This document shows positions 1-7,804 of a stretch of 64,000 nucleotides of DNA, one piece after another. The stretch's first letter is position 1. Every line of letters starts with the position of its first letter. The notes under the pieces are model-generated. The model saw nothing but the letters and a program-made list of their open reading frames with translations. It was not told the origin of the DNA and made no database searches. The DNA comes from Flavobacterium sp. 140616W15. Lineage in GTDB: Bacteria; Bacteroidota; Bacteroidia; Flavobacteriales; Flavobacteriaceae. The position numbers and the translations under genes are program-made. Where the stretch lies: assembly GCF_003668995.1 (NCBI RefSeq), contig NZ_CP033068.1:806001-870000 (forward strand), in the 5' to 3' direction.

Positions 1-33
1 CGGCACAAAAGATTGAAGCGGATAGCGGGACTT
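1..33. repeat. Partial copy of flavobacterial interspersed intergenic repeat
   Basis: The first bases (…AAAAGATTGAAGCGGATAGC…) match one arm of the intergenic repeat seen in fuller form at 2218-2306, 5328-5430 and 50142-50216, here in the opposite orientation. The copy is cut by the window edge. No coding function is visible. Confidence 0.5.
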
Positions 34-98
34 GAGGCCTTAAAAACCCTTAAATTTGTTGCTCCTAAACAATACGCTGATAATCATATAGAATTGTT

Positions 99-128
99 TT
101 GCTATTACAAATAAATGTATTAATTTTG
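99..128 (+). promoter_or_regulatory. Bacteroidota-type promoter of rpsA
   Basis: TTG at 99-101, a 19-base spacer, then TAATTTTG at 121-128 fit the flavobacterial sigma-A consensus TTG-N17-23-TAnnTTTG. This leaves a leader of about 110 bases before the rpsA start. Confidence 0.75.
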
Positions 129-245
129 CAAACCTTTTGGTGGAGAAGAGTTTCCATTAGGTATCAACTATTTATGTAAAACAACTTCTGTTTTTTCTAT
201 CGCTTTAAGAAACTCGAGAGAAACAGAATACAAATTTTTATCAGC

Positions 246-2024
246 ATGTCTGAACAATTAAAATCACAAGAAGAGTTTTTAGCAAATTTTAACTGGCATA
301 ACTTCGAAGAAGGTATCGATGCAGTAGATGAGAAAAACTTACAAGAATTCGAAGACTTAGTATCAAAAACTTTCATCGCTACAGATCAAGAAGAGGTAGT
401 AGAAGGTGTAGTTGTTAGAATTACAGATAGAGACGTTATCGTTGATATCAACGCAAAATCGGAAGGTGTTATTTCTTTAAACGAATTCCGTTACAACCCG
501 AACTTAAAAGTAGGTGACAAAGTAGAAGTATTAATCGACATCCGTGAGGACAAAACAGGTCAATTAGTATTATCTCACAGAAAAGCACGTACTATCAAAT
601 CATGGGATAGAGTTATTGCTGCAAACGAAACAGGAGAAATCGTTAATGGTTTTGTAAAATGCAGAACTAAAGGTGGTATGATCGTTGACGTTTTCGGAAT
701 TGAAGCATTCTTACCAGGATCTCAAATTGACGTTAAGCCAATTAGAGATTACGATGTATATGTAAACAAAATGATGGAATTCAAAGTGGTAAAAATTAAC
801 CACGAATTCAAAAACGTTGTTGTATCTCATAAAGCGCTTATCGAAGCTGATATCGAAGTACAGAAAAAAGAGATCATCGGTCAATTACAAAAAGGACAAG
901 TATTAGAAGGTGTTGTTAAAAATATTACTTCTTATGGTGTGTTTATTGACTTAGGTGGTGTTGATGGATTAATTCACATTACTGACCTTTCTTGGAGTAG
1001 AATCAACCACCCAAGTGAAGTTCTTGAATTAGACCAAAAATTAAACGTTGTAATCCTTGATTTCGATGATGAGAAAACAAGAATTCAATTAGGATTGAAA
1101 CAATTAAACGCTCACCCATGGGATGCTTTAGATGCTAATTTAACTATTGGTGATAAAGTAAAAGGTAAAGTAGTTGTAATCGCTGATTACGGTGCATTTA
1201 TCGAAGTTGCTGAAGGTGTTGAAGGTTTAATCCACGTTTCTGAAATGTCATGGTCAACTCATTTACGTTCTGCTCAAGATTTCGTAAAAGTTGGAGATGT
1301 TGTTGAGGCTGTTATCTTAACTTTAGATAGAGATGACCGTAAAATGTCATTAGGTATCAAACAATTGACTCAAGATCCATGGACTGACATTACTTCTAAA
1401 TACCCAGTAGGTTCTAAACATACAGGTATCGTTAGAAACTTTACAAACTTTGGTATTTTCGTAGAATTAGAAGAAGGAATTGATGGATTAATCTACATTT
1501 CTGACCTTTCTTGGACTAAGAAAATCAAACACCCATCTGAATTTGTAAATGTTGGTGAGAAACTTGATGTAGTTGTATTAGAATTAGATGTTGAAGGACG
1601 TAAATTATCTTTAGGTCACAAACAAACTACTGCTAATCCTTGGGATCAATACGAAGATTCTTTCGCTGTAGGAACTATCCACAATGGTGAAATTTCTGAA
1701 ATCGTTGACAAAGGAGCTACTGTAGAATTCGGAGATGATATCGTTGCTTTCATTCCTACTCGTCACCTTGAAAAAGAAGACGGAAAGAAATTGAAAAAAG
1801 GAGAATCTGCTGATTTCAAAGTAATCGAATTTAACAAAGAATTCAAAAGAGTTGTTGCATCTCACACTGCTATCTTCCGTGAAGAAGAAGAGAAAAATGT
1901 GAAAACAGCTACTGAAAATACTTCATCTAACTCTTCTACAAATGCACCAGCTGCAACTTTAGGAGATAGTAATGATGTATTAGCAGCATTGAAAGCTAAA
2001 ATGGAAAAAACAGAGAAAAAATAA
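246..2024 (+). CDS. rpsA: 30S ribosomal protein S1
   Basis: Ribosomal protein S1, which helps mRNA docking and unfolding on the small subunit. The 592-aa product has a run of S1/OB-fold repeats. The four clearest begin near residues 214, 299, 388 and 473, the first three with the signature G-V-(V)-x-N/D-x-x-x-Y/F-G-x-F-(V/I)-x-(L/V) followed by GL-IH/YxS/TDLSW. Two more degenerate repeats lie in residues 45-200. The C-terminus ends in a flexible Ser/Thr/Asn/Lys-rich tail. Length and six-domain layout match Bacteroidota S1. A perfect-spacing promoter lies at 99-128 and a strong terminator at 2047-2077, so the gene looks monocistronic. Codon use is regular, as expected for a highly expressed gene. 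Confidence 0.97.
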   Translation: MSEQLKSQEEFLANFNWHNFEEGIDAVDEKNLQEFEDLVSKTFIATDQEEVVEGVVVRITDRDVIVDINAKSEGVISLNEFRYNPNLKVGDKVEVLIDIREDKTGQLVLSHRKARTIKSWDRVIAANETGEIVNGFVKCRTKGGMIVDVFGIEAFLPGSQIDVKPIRDYDVYVNKMMEFKVVKINHEFKNVVVSHKALIEADIEVQKKEIIGQLQKGQVLEGVVKNITSYGVFIDLGGVDGLIHITDLSWSRINHPSEVLELDQKLNVVILDFDDEKTRIQLGLKQLNAHPWDALDANLTIGDKVKGKVVVIADYGAFIEVAEGVEGLIHVSEMSWSTHLRSAQDFVKVGDVVEAVILTLDRDDRKMSLGIKQLTQDPWTDITSKYPVGSKHTGIVRNFTNFGIFVELEEGIDGLIYISDLSWTKKIKHPSEFVNVGEKLDVVVLELDVEGRKLSLGHKQTTANPWDQYEDSFAVGTIHNGEISEIVDKGATVEFGDDIVAFIPTRHLEKEDGKKLKKGESADFKVIEFNKEFKRVVASHTAIFREEEEKNVKTATENTSSNSSTNAPAATLGDSNDVLAALKAKMEKTEKK

Positions 2025-2046
2025 TTCTTAGTTTTTCTTAATATAG

Positions 2047-2077
2047 AAAGTCCCACAGCAATGTGGGACTTTTTTTA
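2047..2077 (+). terminator. Rho-independent terminator of rpsA
   Basis: Stem AAAGTCCCACA/TGTGGGACTTT with a GCAA loop, followed by a T run. The same hairpin recurs at 5147-5177 as part of a longer duplication. Confidence 0.9.
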
Positions 2078-2306
2078 TGTCTAATTTTTGTTTCAGGTTT
2101 CATGGTTTTCTTTGTTTAAAGTTTTAGATTGTCTCGCTGGGCGAAGTGGAAGCGCTTTTTCTATTGGGAATTAATACTGTCAATTAGATAATACCTAACA
2201 ATTGGAATTTCATTTTTCAGGAGCTATTTCCTTCTATCCACTATATCTTTTTATTTTTAAAGATAAAATAAAAAGGATGTCGTTACTCCCGATAGGGCTA
2301 GGAGAG
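2047..2306. repeat. Direct repeat R1, left copy (terminator plus intergenic repeat)
   Basis: This ~260-bp block is repeated at 5147-5430 in the same orientation: terminator hairpin, a GCGAAGTNGAAGCGCTTTT segment (about 2135-2160), ATTGGGAATTAAT, and the palindromic unit from TTTTTCAGGAGCTATTTC to GTCGTTACTCCCGATAG. The two copies bracket the LRR gene exactly. A 64-codon ORF (2202-2396) inside it is an artefact of the repeat. Confidence 0.8.
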
Positions 2307-2482
2307 TCATTTTTAGAAGAGTATTATCTAGATGGAAAAGTATCTAAAGTAATAGTGGAGAATTCCTGTTTGATGCTTGAATCGGAATTTCTTTAATTTT
2401 GATAATGTAGGGGAGTGAGATTATTGGAGTCTTTTGTTTTATGGTAAATAAGAGTTTTATCGCTTAATATTAACAAAAAAAA

Positions 2483-2512
2483 TTGTGTTATTGTATTAAA
2501 AAGTTATTTTTG
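2483..2512 (+). promoter_or_regulatory. Promoter of the LRR gene
   Basis: TTG at 2483-2485, a 19-base spacer, and TATTTTTG at 2505-2512 match the flavobacterial consensus. It lies 16 bases before the start codon, so the leader is very short. Confidence 0.7.
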
Positions 2513-2528
2513 TTTAAAAAATTACTAT

Positions 2529-5126
2529 ATGAAGAAAATCTACTTTTTAGTTCTGACTTTATGCTTTTTTAATGGTTTATATGCTCAGAATATTATTATT
2601 CCAGACTTTAATCTTAAGATGAAGTTGATATCATTGAATGTTGACATAAATTCAAATTCTGAAATTGAAATTAGTGAAGCCTTAAAGATTACTTTTTTAG
2701 ATCTGAGTAACTCCAATATTACTTCTTTGGAGGGGCTAGATAGCTTTACTAATCTTGAATTTTTAGATTGTAGTAATAACCCGCTCTTGAGGGATATTGA
2801 TTTTAATAAATTAAAGAAACTGGTGCATTTAAGGTATTCAAACATTCAAAGTAAAGAATATTTACAAATTGAAAATTTACCTGAATTAACTACGATATTG
2901 GCAGATGGATTGACAAACTTAAAATTCGTTCAATGTACAGGTAATCCTAAGCTCACAACATTGAGTCTAAATGGCGCTGCAAACCTGACTGAAATTGTGG
3001 CTACCAACAATAAATTAACGACGTTAAATTTGTTAGGAGTAGTACAACTTAAGAAGTTAAGATGCTCAAGTAATCAATTGGCAGCATTAGATATGAGTAG
3101 TTTAACAAAACTGGAGAGTTTAAGTTGTGAAGATAATCGGCTAAAATCTACCGAGTTTAACGTTGCTGATTTAGTGAAGCTTAAGTATTTGTCATGTCAG
3201 AATAATCAATTGGTAAAATTAAATACAGATTTTTTATGGGACTTAGTCTATTTAAATTGTTCTTCGAATGAAATAATAGATTTGCATGTAAGTAATATGT
3301 ATAATTTGGAAGAATTATATTGTGACGGGAATAATATTTCTTCATTAAAACTGGGTGCTTCAAGGAAACTGCAGTGGTTGAATTGTAGCAATAATAGGTT
3401 TACTGATTTAAATGTAAGGGACTTAACGCAACTTAAAGGAGTGAGCTGTAGTAATAATGAAATAACGTCACTAGACTTAAATGGATTAATAAATTTAGAA
3501 AATCTACAGTGTTTTAATAACCAGATAAAAACATTAGATTTAAGTGATTTAAAAAGTTTAGCACGACTTGATTGCTCTCAAAACCAACTTACTTCTCTAT
3601 TGATAAGAAACGGTAGCAAAGAGGCAGGTTTTTTAAATTTCTCTGCAAATCCAAACCTGCAATACGTTTGTGCAGATGAGAATCAGTTAGAGCAGGTTAA
3701 AGCTCTGGTAACAACATACGGATATACCAATTGTAATGTAAATGCTTACTGTTCTTTTAAACCTGTTGGTACCTATTTTACAGTTCAAGGAAATAGTAAA
3801 ATTGATAGCGATAAAAATGGTTGTGATGCTCAGGATTTGGGTTTCCCAAATTTAAAATTTAACTTATCAGACGGTACAAATACAGGAAGTATAATAGCAA
3901 ATGCTACTGGTAGCTATTCTATTTCTTTGCCAACTGGAACACATAGTATAACTCCAGTTTTAGAAAATCCTGAATATTTCTCTATTTGGCCTACTTCTAT
4001 TAATGCTACTTTTCCAGCGCAATCAAGTCCAGTAACTCAAAACTTTTGCATTACTGCTAAGGGTACGCACTCTGATTTAGAGGTTACTTTATTACCGATA
4101 AATGTAGCGAGACCTGGTTTTGAGGCTCAATATAAAATAGTCTACAAAAACAAAGGGAATAATGTGCAATCAGGTTCAGTTAATCTGAATTTTAATGATT
4201 CAGTTTTAGACTTTGTTTCAGCAAATCCAGTTGTATCAAATCAGGCATCGAATAATTTGTTTTGGAATTTTACAAACCTAAGACCATTTGAATCTAAAGA
4301 AATTATATTTACTGTAAAAGTAAATGCGCCAACTGCAACTCCAGCAGTTAATAATGGCGATATTTTGTCGTTTGTGGCAACGATACAGACTCTAAGTACT
4401 GATGATACGCCAAATGATAATACATTTACTCTAAATCAAATTGTAGTAGGTTCTTATGATCCGAATGATAAAACGTGTTTAGAAGGATCAGTTATTACTC
4501 CAAACTTAATTGGTGAGTATGTACATTATATGATTCGTTTTGAGAATACAGGTACTTATCAGGCACAGAATATTGTAGTTAAAGACATGATTGATTTAGC
4601 TAAATTTGATATTGCGACTTTGGCTCCTACAAGTTCAAGTCATCCTTTTGTAACTAACATTACTGAGGGAAATAAAGTAGAGTTTATCTTTGAAAACATC
4701 AATCTTCCTTTTGATGATGCCAATAATGATGGATATATAGCATTTAAAATTAAAACTAAGTCAACATTAAAAGTAGGAGATTCGTTTACTAACGATGCGA
4801 ATATTTATTTTGATTATAATTTCCCAATTTTAACCAATAAAGCAACTTCTACATTTCAAACAACATTAGGAACTCCTGATTTTGAGTTCTCTAATTATTT
4901 TGCTTTATTTCCGGTTCCTGCAAATGAAGTTTTAAATATAACAAGCAGAAAAGATATTGAAGTACAATCGATTGCTATTTATGATGTTTTAGGGCAATTA
5001 GTAATTGCAGTTCCAAATGCAAAATCAGTTTCTAATATAGATGTTGCAAATCTTAAAACAGGTAATTACTTTATAAAAGTAAAATCAGATAAAGGGAGTT
5101 CAAGTACGAAGTTCATTAAAAAATAA
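2529..5126 (+). CDS. Secreted leucine-rich-repeat protein with T9SS sorting domain
   Basis: An 865-aa exported protein. Residues 1-19 are a signal peptide ending Leu-Tyr-Ala. Residues about 45-390 hold many LRR units of the cysteine/asparagine type (pattern L-x-x-L-x-C-S-x-N-x-L-x-x-L-D-L). Residues about 410-500 resemble a carboxypeptidase-regulatory/SdrD-B-like fold around a GSYSISLPTG motif. Residues 505-785 are two beta-sandwich conserved-repeat segments of the DUF11/DUF7619 kind (SYDPNDKT, then F-x-N-TGT). Residues about 795-865 are a type A T9SS sorting domain (LFPVPA…VYDVLGQ-like core, ending in KFIKK). This class is exported through the type IX machinery to the cell surface or medium, and the LRRs suggest protein or surface binding; the ligand is unknown. 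The gene stands alone between two copies of repeat R1, which suggests it was gained or could be lost as a unit. Confidence 0.85.
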   Translation: MKKIYFLVLTLCFFNGLYAQNIIIPDFNLKMKLISLNVDINSNSEIEISEALKITFLDLSNSNITSLEGLDSFTNLEFLDCSNNPLLRDIDFNKLKKLVHLRYSNIQSKEYLQIENLPELTTILADGLTNLKFVQCTGNPKLTTLSLNGAANLTEIVATNNKLTTLNLLGVVQLKKLRCSSNQLAALDMSSLTKLESLSCEDNRLKSTEFNVADLVKLKYLSCQNNQLVKLNTDFLWDLVYLNCSSNEIIDLHVSNMYNLEELYCDGNNISSLKLGASRKLQWLNCSNNRFTDLNVRDLTQLKGVSCSNNEITSLDLNGLINLENLQCFNNQIKTLDLSDLKSLARLDCSQNQLTSLLIRNGSKEAGFLNFSANPNLQYVCADENQLEQVKALVTTYGYTNCNVNAYCSFKPVGTYFTVQGNSKIDSDKNGCDAQDLGFPNLKFNLSDGTNTGSIIANATGSYSISLPTGTHSITPVLENPEYFSIWPTSINATFPAQSSPVTQNFCITAKGTHSDLEVTLLPINVARPGFEAQYKIVYKNKGNNVQSGSVNLNFNDSVLDFVSANPVVSNQASNNLFWNFTNLRPFESKEIIFTVKVNAPTATPAVNNGDILSFVATIQTLSTDDTPNDNTFTLNQIVVGSYDPNDKTCLEGSVITPNLIGEYVHYMIRFENTGTYQAQNIVVKDMIDLAKFDIATLAPTSSSHPFVTNITEGNKVEFIFENINLPFDDANNDGYIAFKIKTKSTLKVGDSFTNDANIYFDYNFPILTNKATSTFQTTLGTPDFEFSNYFALFPVPANEVLNITSRKDIEVQSIAIYDVLGQLVIAVPNAKSVSNIDVANLKTGNYFIKVKSDKGSSSTKFIKK

Positions 5127-5146
5127 GGCTTAGTTTACTCTAAAAC

Positions 5147-5177
5147 AAAAGTCCCACAGCAATGTGGGACTTTTTTA
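5147..5177 (+). terminator. Rho-independent terminator of the LRR gene
   Basis: Stem GTCCCACA/TGTGGGAC with flanking A and T runs, the same hairpin as behind rpsA. It sits 20 bases after the stop codon. Confidence 0.88.
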
Positions 5178-5430
5178 TGCTTTATATTTTTATTTAAGCT
5201 TTCAGGTTTTTCTTTGTTTCAAGTTTTATATTGTCAGGCTGAGCGAAGTCGAAGCGCTTTTCTATTGGGAATTAATGCTGTTAATTTGAGCATACTGAGA
5301 TAGTACCTACCAATTTGAATTTAATTTTTCAGGAGCTATTTCTTGCTATCCACTATATCTTTTTATTTTTAAAGAAAAAATAAAAAGGATGTCGTTACTC
5401 CCGATAGTTATCGGGACAGGGCTAGACGAG
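5147..5430. repeat. Direct repeat R1, right copy
   Basis: Second copy of the block at 2047-2306. It is longer because it keeps the inner palindrome CCCGATAGTTATCGGG (5400-5415), which the left copy has lost. Confidence 0.8.
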
Positions 5431-5466
5431 TGGTTGATATTGAACGCAGATACTATGGATTCTATT

Positions 5467-5997
5467 TTATCTCGCGGCCAATAATTTTGATTCCTCAGGT
5501 GTAAAATCATTTACAATTGTATACGTTTCAATTTTAGCAATTGCCATTTCGTCCAAAATGTCCACTAAATTTTTATAATTGGATTTTTTGCTTGGTTTTA
5601 TAATTACAATTGCACCTCTATTAGGTCTTCCAATGTTAGCTGAATATTCTAGAATAGATTTGTTTTTGTTGTACAATTCTTTACGAATTCCATCTTTACC
5701 ATATTTTAATTCTTTAGGAGTATCCATTGACCATTCTAGGAATCCGCTATAAAATACTATTCTATCATTATCATCAAGTAAAACTGTTAGGACGCGATCC
5801 TCAATACCTTTACCACAACCACTCCAACCAGGATATTTTTCAGGTAAGCCTAAATCTATCGCTTTAGGTTTGCCCAATTCAGTCGTAACCATAAAAAATA
5901 TAATTAATAAAAAGGAAACACTTACCATGGCGGTTAAATCTACACGTGCTTTTAATTTTTTACTTCTTACTTTCTTGTCTTTTTTATAGATTTCCAT
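5467..5997 (-). CDS. ExbD/TolR-family biopolymer transport protein
   Basis: A 176-aa inner-membrane protein of the ExbD/TolR family. These proteins form the proton-driven motor with ExbB/TolQ that energises TonB-dependent outer-membrane transport. The N-terminus is short, cytoplasmic and Lys-rich (residues 1-18). One membrane helix covers about 20-42 and carries the conserved Asp20 at its start (RVDLTAMVSVSFLLIIFF). The rest is periplasmic and ends in the usual ExbD alpha/beta domain (VIIKPSKKSNYKNLVDILDEM). No ExbB, TonB or second ExbD lies next to it; it stands alone between R1 and a terminator, so its motor partner must be encoded elsewhere. Extra ExbD paralogs are common in Bacteroidota. 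Confidence 0.85.
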   Translation of the reverse strand: MEIYKKDKKVRSKKLKARVDLTAMVSVSFLLIIFFMVTTELGKPKAIDLGLPEKYPGWSGCGKGIEDRVLTVLLDDNDRIVFYSGFLEWSMDTPKELKYGKDGIRKELYNKNKSILEYSANIGRPNRGAIVIIKPSKKSNYKNLVDILDEMAIAKIETYTIVNDFTPEESKLLAAR

Positions 5998-6141
5998 GGC
6001 TTGTATTTTTTAGATAAATTAGAGCTGAGTTAATTTAGACTTTTTTGTTATTTAGTTGTCATAAATATAATAAATTTTGAATATGATTGATAAATAAGTT
6101 GGTTTTGTTTTCAAGTGTTGCTGTTTTAAAATAAGAGATAA

Positions 6142-6176
6142 AAATAAAGTCCCATATTACTATGGGACTTTATTTA
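6142..6176 (-). terminator. Symmetric terminator hairpin
   Basis: Stem AAATAAAGTCCCATA / TATGGGACTTTATTT with a short loop. It lies downstream of the minus-strand OsmC gene (stop at 6292) and would work in either direction. The bases between it and OsmC contain only AT-rich intergenic sequence with a motif (AAAGGACTAAGAGACAAAG, about 6199-6217) of the kind often seen as a relic repeat in flavobacteria. Confidence 0.7.
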
Positions 6177-6291
6177 TAGGTTCAGAGATACAAACGTCCA
6201 AAGGACTAAGAGACAAAGTACAAAGCGAAATCTTTATGTAAAACATGCGTATGGATTGCGTTTTGATCCTTGCTTTTCGGAACTTCTTCTC

Positions 6292-6708
6292 TTAAAGTAA
6301 ACTTACTGATAAAGTAATATTCGTTTTCAATAATTTAGATATCGGACAAATTTCTTTGGCTTTTAAAGCTGTTTTAGAAAACTCATCTTCGGAGATATTT
6401 GGAACCTTTCCTTTTAGATCTAAATTAATCTGGGTTATTGTTCCGTCTTCAAACGTAACTGTGGCTTCTGTATGCAAATCTTCTGGAGTATATCCAGCTT
6501 CGGATAGTAAGAAACTTAATTGCATCGTAAAACAGCCAGAATGAGCTGCAGCGATCAATTCTTCAGGATTGGTCCCGACGCCATTTTCAAAACGAGTCTT
6601 GAATGATAGTTGGGCATTATCTAGTGTGGTACTCTGAGTACTAATAGTTCCTTTTCCTTCCATTCCGGTACCTTTCCAGTTGGCATGTGCTTTTCTAGTA
6701 AATTTCAT
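6292..6708 (-). CDS. OsmC/Ohr-family peroxiredoxin
   Basis: A 138-aa cytoplasmic thiol peroxidase of the OsmC family, which reduces organic hydroperoxides. The two active-site cysteines are present: one in AAHSGCFTM (about residue 58) and one in KEICPISK (about residue 119). The N-terminal [17 protein letters not shown] and the [13 protein letters not shown] core are typical of the YhfA/OsmC branch. It is distinct from the second OsmC-like gene at 20520-20915. It lies 94 bases downstream of the MddA-like gene on the same strand, so the two may be cotranscribed. Length is normal. Confidence 0.9.
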   Translation of the reverse strand: MKFTRKAHANWKGTGMEGKGTISTQSTTLDNAQLSFKTRFENGVGTNPEELIAAAHSGCFTMQLSFLLSEAGYTPEDLHTEATVTFEDGTITQINLDLKGKVPNISEDEFSKTALKAKEICPISKLLKTNITLSVSLL

Positions 6709-6802
6709 CTTTTTGAATTTAATGGGTTTAGTAAAAATTGTAGTAACTAAATTAATTGATTTTTGTGTATTTTACTGAATTTAAAATGATTAAAAAAACA
6801 GA

Positions 6803-7546
6803 TTAGTTTCCCTTTTGGATAAACGGAAGCAGCATTGGAACTTTTTTTTGATAATTCTTATATTCTTCTCCATAAAACTTCTGAAGATCTTTTTCTTCTA
6901 AAAATTTTACTGCAATAAAAATATAAGCGGTTGTAGTTAATGTAAAGACTAAATGACCCAGTGTCATTAGAGGTGTTGCCCAAAATGCAATTAAAAACCC
7001 CAGCATAATAGGGTGTCTTACTATTTTGTATAAGTAGCTTATTTTAAAGGTGGTGCATTCGGGTTGTGTGGCTTTATTTTTCATGTTTTGAATAATCTGT
7101 TTCAGCCCAAATAATTCAAAATGATTAATTATAAACGTAGAGAGTAATACAATAATCCATCCTAAGAAATAAATACCATTTATAATCATAGTAGCGGTTT
7201 TATTCTCAATTTCCCAGATTATGAATCGCATAGGCTGCCATTGCCAGTACATTAATAGTAATGCCGAACTGGAGAGTAAGACATAGGTACTACGCTCAAT
7301 TACGGGACTAATAATACTCGTCCACCATTTTTTGAATGCTGGTCTAGCCATTATGCTATGCTGTAGGGCAAACAGACTTAACAAAAGGACATTAACGAGT
7401 AATGCTTGTACAAAAGTTGTTTCGGTTCCTGTGTCGATTGATTTGGGAACGATAAAATTGCCAACAAATCCTATTGCATAAAGAAAAGCAATGAGAAATA
7501 GGAGGTAAGCAAATACTCCATAAAGAAAAGTGATTGATTTGATCAT
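6803..7546 (-). CDS. MddA/NnrU-like membrane methyltransferase
   Basis: A 247-aa integral membrane protein with about six hydrophobic segments. The C-terminal half carries the isoprenylcysteine-methyltransferase-like signature: Y-x-x-VRHP-(I)-M-L-G-F (about residues 170-182), followed by EEKDLQKFYGEEYKNYQKKVP (about 217-237), where the SAM-binding arginine and glutamate usually lie. The overall plan best fits methanethiol S-methyltransferase (MddA), which turns methanethiol into dimethyl sulphide. NnrU-like proteins share the same fold, so the substrate is an inference. It is followed by the OsmC gene, which is plausible company for a volatile-thiol detoxification step. Confidence 0.65.
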   Translation of the reverse strand: MIKSITFLYGVFAYLLFLIAFLYAIGFVGNFIVPKSIDTGTETTFVQALLVNVLLLSLFALQHSIMARPAFKKWWTSIISPVIERSTYVLLSSSALLLMYWQWQPMRFIIWEIENKTATMIINGIYFLGWIIVLLSTFIINHFELFGLKQIIQNMKNKATQPECTTFKISYLYKIVRHPIMLGFLIAFWATPLMTLGHLVFTLTTTAYIFIAVKFLEEKDLQKFYGEEYKNYQKKVPMLLPFIQKGN

Positions 7547-7733
7547 ATTTGTAGGTTTTATGATGGGGATTAATAAAGAGCAGTTTATTTCATTTTTTTG
7601 AATTTAAGGAGGGAATAATAATGGCAAGAAGCAGATAGTTGTTTTTTATTGTTTTGAATTTCAAATAATTGTATCTCAAATATAATCAAATTTCATCTAG
7701 GTTTTAAATGCTAATTTTACTTTTGTGTAAATA

Positions 7734-7768
7734 AAAAGAGTGATAAAATTAATTACCACTCTTTTTTA
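7734..7768 (-). terminator. Terminator of the choice-of-anchor I gene
   Basis: Stem AAAAAGAGTG / CACTCTTTTT with a long AT loop, 36 bases after the stop codon at 7805. T-rich on the minus strand. Confidence 0.65.
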
Positions 7769-7804
7769 TTTTATTGTATTGGGGAGTACAACAGTATTCT
7801 TCAA

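Noticed and set aside
1611..2056. Two minus-strand ORFs (84 and 64 codons) over the end of rpsA
   Set aside because: They are antisense shadows of a strongly coding gene and of its terminator; no start context or homology.
2202..2396. 64-codon plus-strand ORF
   Set aside because: It lies in the intergenic repeat R1, whose second copy does not keep the frame.
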